A DNA stretch of 13,351 nucleotides from Candidatus Dojkabacteria bacterium (GTDB lineage Bacteria > Patescibacteriota > Dojkabacteria > SC72), in contig JAAZIL010000057.1 of NCBI GenBank assembly GCA_012800885.1, forward strand, positions 1 to 13,351, in the 5' to 3' direction. The notes beneath the pieces are model-generated. The model was not told the origin of the DNA, ran no database searches, and worked only from the letters and a program-made list of their open reading frames with translations. A program made the translations under genes and the position numbers. Positions within the stretch are counted from its first letter, which is position 1, and each line of letters opens with the position of its first letter. Shown here one piece after another: positions 12,879 through 13,351 of the stretch.

Positions 12879-13351
12879 TCGTCATCAAGTCTGTTTCTTT
12901 CTTCTCTTTTATCTCCTCTATCTCGCTGTTTTTATCCTTTACTATCTTGTCTATCTCTTCCCTAAGCCTATCTGCTTCATCCTCTGAGAAACTCCCCTTT
13001 AAAGCCTCATCTATCTCCTGTCTGTACTTCTGTCTAATCTGCCTTACAGCAACCCTAGCATCCTCTACTCTCTCTTTCATAACCCTCACATAGTCCTTTC
13101 TTCTCTCTTCTGTCAAATCAGGCATAGAGACCCTAATATGTTCACCCTCTACCACGCTACTAAACCCTAGATTAGATGATGTAATACCTTTTACAATATT
13201 ATCTATTATTGTTTTATCCCAAGGTATTATTAACAACGATTTAGCATCAGAAACATTAATTGTAGCATAATTCTTAAGAGGCGCCTCTGTCTCATACGCC
13301 TTTACTATCACATCTTGAATTAATTCAGGAGTTGCTCGACCAGTCCTAATC
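12874..13351 (-). CDS. frr: Ribosome recycling factor, 5' end beyond the window
   Basis: RRF splits post-termination ribosomes together with EF-G. 158 residues are visible and the reading frame stays open to the right edge, starting IRTGRATPELIQD, the conserved RRF segment that normally lies about 27 residues from the N-terminus. A GTG at 13311 is therefore an internal codon and not the start. Further landmarks are PLKNYATINV, LLIIPWDKT, the LTEERRKDYVRV motif and AVRQIRQKYRQEI, with the long charged coiled-coil helices of domain I at the end (EDEADRLREEIDKIVKDKN). Total length would be near the usual 185. It is followed 22 nt later by rseP. Confidence 0.96.
   Translation of the reverse strand, partial: IRTGRATPELIQDVIVKAYETEAPLKNYATINVSDAKSLLIIPWDKTIIDNIVKGITSSNLGFSSVVEGEHIRVSMPDLTEERRKDYVRVMKERVEDARVAVRQIRQKYRQEIDEALKGSFSEDEADRLREEIDKIVKDKNSEIEEIKEKKETDLMTI

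Noticed and set aside
13311..13311. frr starting at GTG 13311
   Set aside because: The frame stays open upstream and encodes IRTGRATPELIQD, a conserved RRF segment, so the gene continues past the window edge.

Overview
The window is AT-rich (roughly one third G+C by eye) and almost wholly coding. It carries thirteen genes, two of them cut by the window edges. Twelve lie on the minus strand and one on the plus strand. TGA and TAA both end genes cleanly, so the standard bacterial code fits. Short housekeeping proteins, an unusually compact Mfd, a frr-rseP junction without the usual lipid genes between them, and a surface protein of DUF11-like type all suggest a Candidate Phyla Radiation (Patescibacteria) genome. 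A Dojkabacteria (WS6) or Microgenomates-type member is my best guess, but this is inference from style and not a placement.

Layout, read along the minus strand from the right edge. The first block has frr (5' end outside the window), the site-2 protease rseP, and a cysteine-rich membrane-anchored surface protein, which ends at a stem-loop. The second block is a translation/RNA-quality cluster with a clear promoter and the only strong Shine-Dalgarno in the window: rpsU, yqeY, ybeY and pth, with 1-nt or overlapping junctions. Then comes one plus-strand gene, a membrane YdjM/DUF457-type predicted hydrolase with an extra extracytoplasmic domain. Its 3' end overlaps pth by 23 bp, and its start is divergent from mfd. 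The third block is a replication/repair series: mfd, dnaX, the YbaB/EbfC gene and recR, followed by cysS and rnhC (RNase HIII, 3' end outside the window).

Functionally, dnaX, ybaB, recR, mfd and rnhC serve DNA replication and repair. cysS, rpsU, ybeY, pth, yqeY and frr serve translation, ribosome maturation and recycling. rseP, the DUF457-type protein and the cysteine-rich protein act at the cell envelope. No rRNA, tRNA, CRISPR array, insertion sequence or origin was recognised, and no gap between genes exceeds about 130 bases.

No wholly new multi-gene system is evident. The most interesting points are these: rpsU is the only gene with a strong Shine-Dalgarno, Mfd lacks its D1a and D7 parts, the DUF457 protein has a degenerate NlpC/P60-like tail, the cysteine-rich surface protein ends in a PPETG sorting-like signal, and the word AGAGAG/CTCTCT is strongly over-represented on both strands except in that surface-protein gene.
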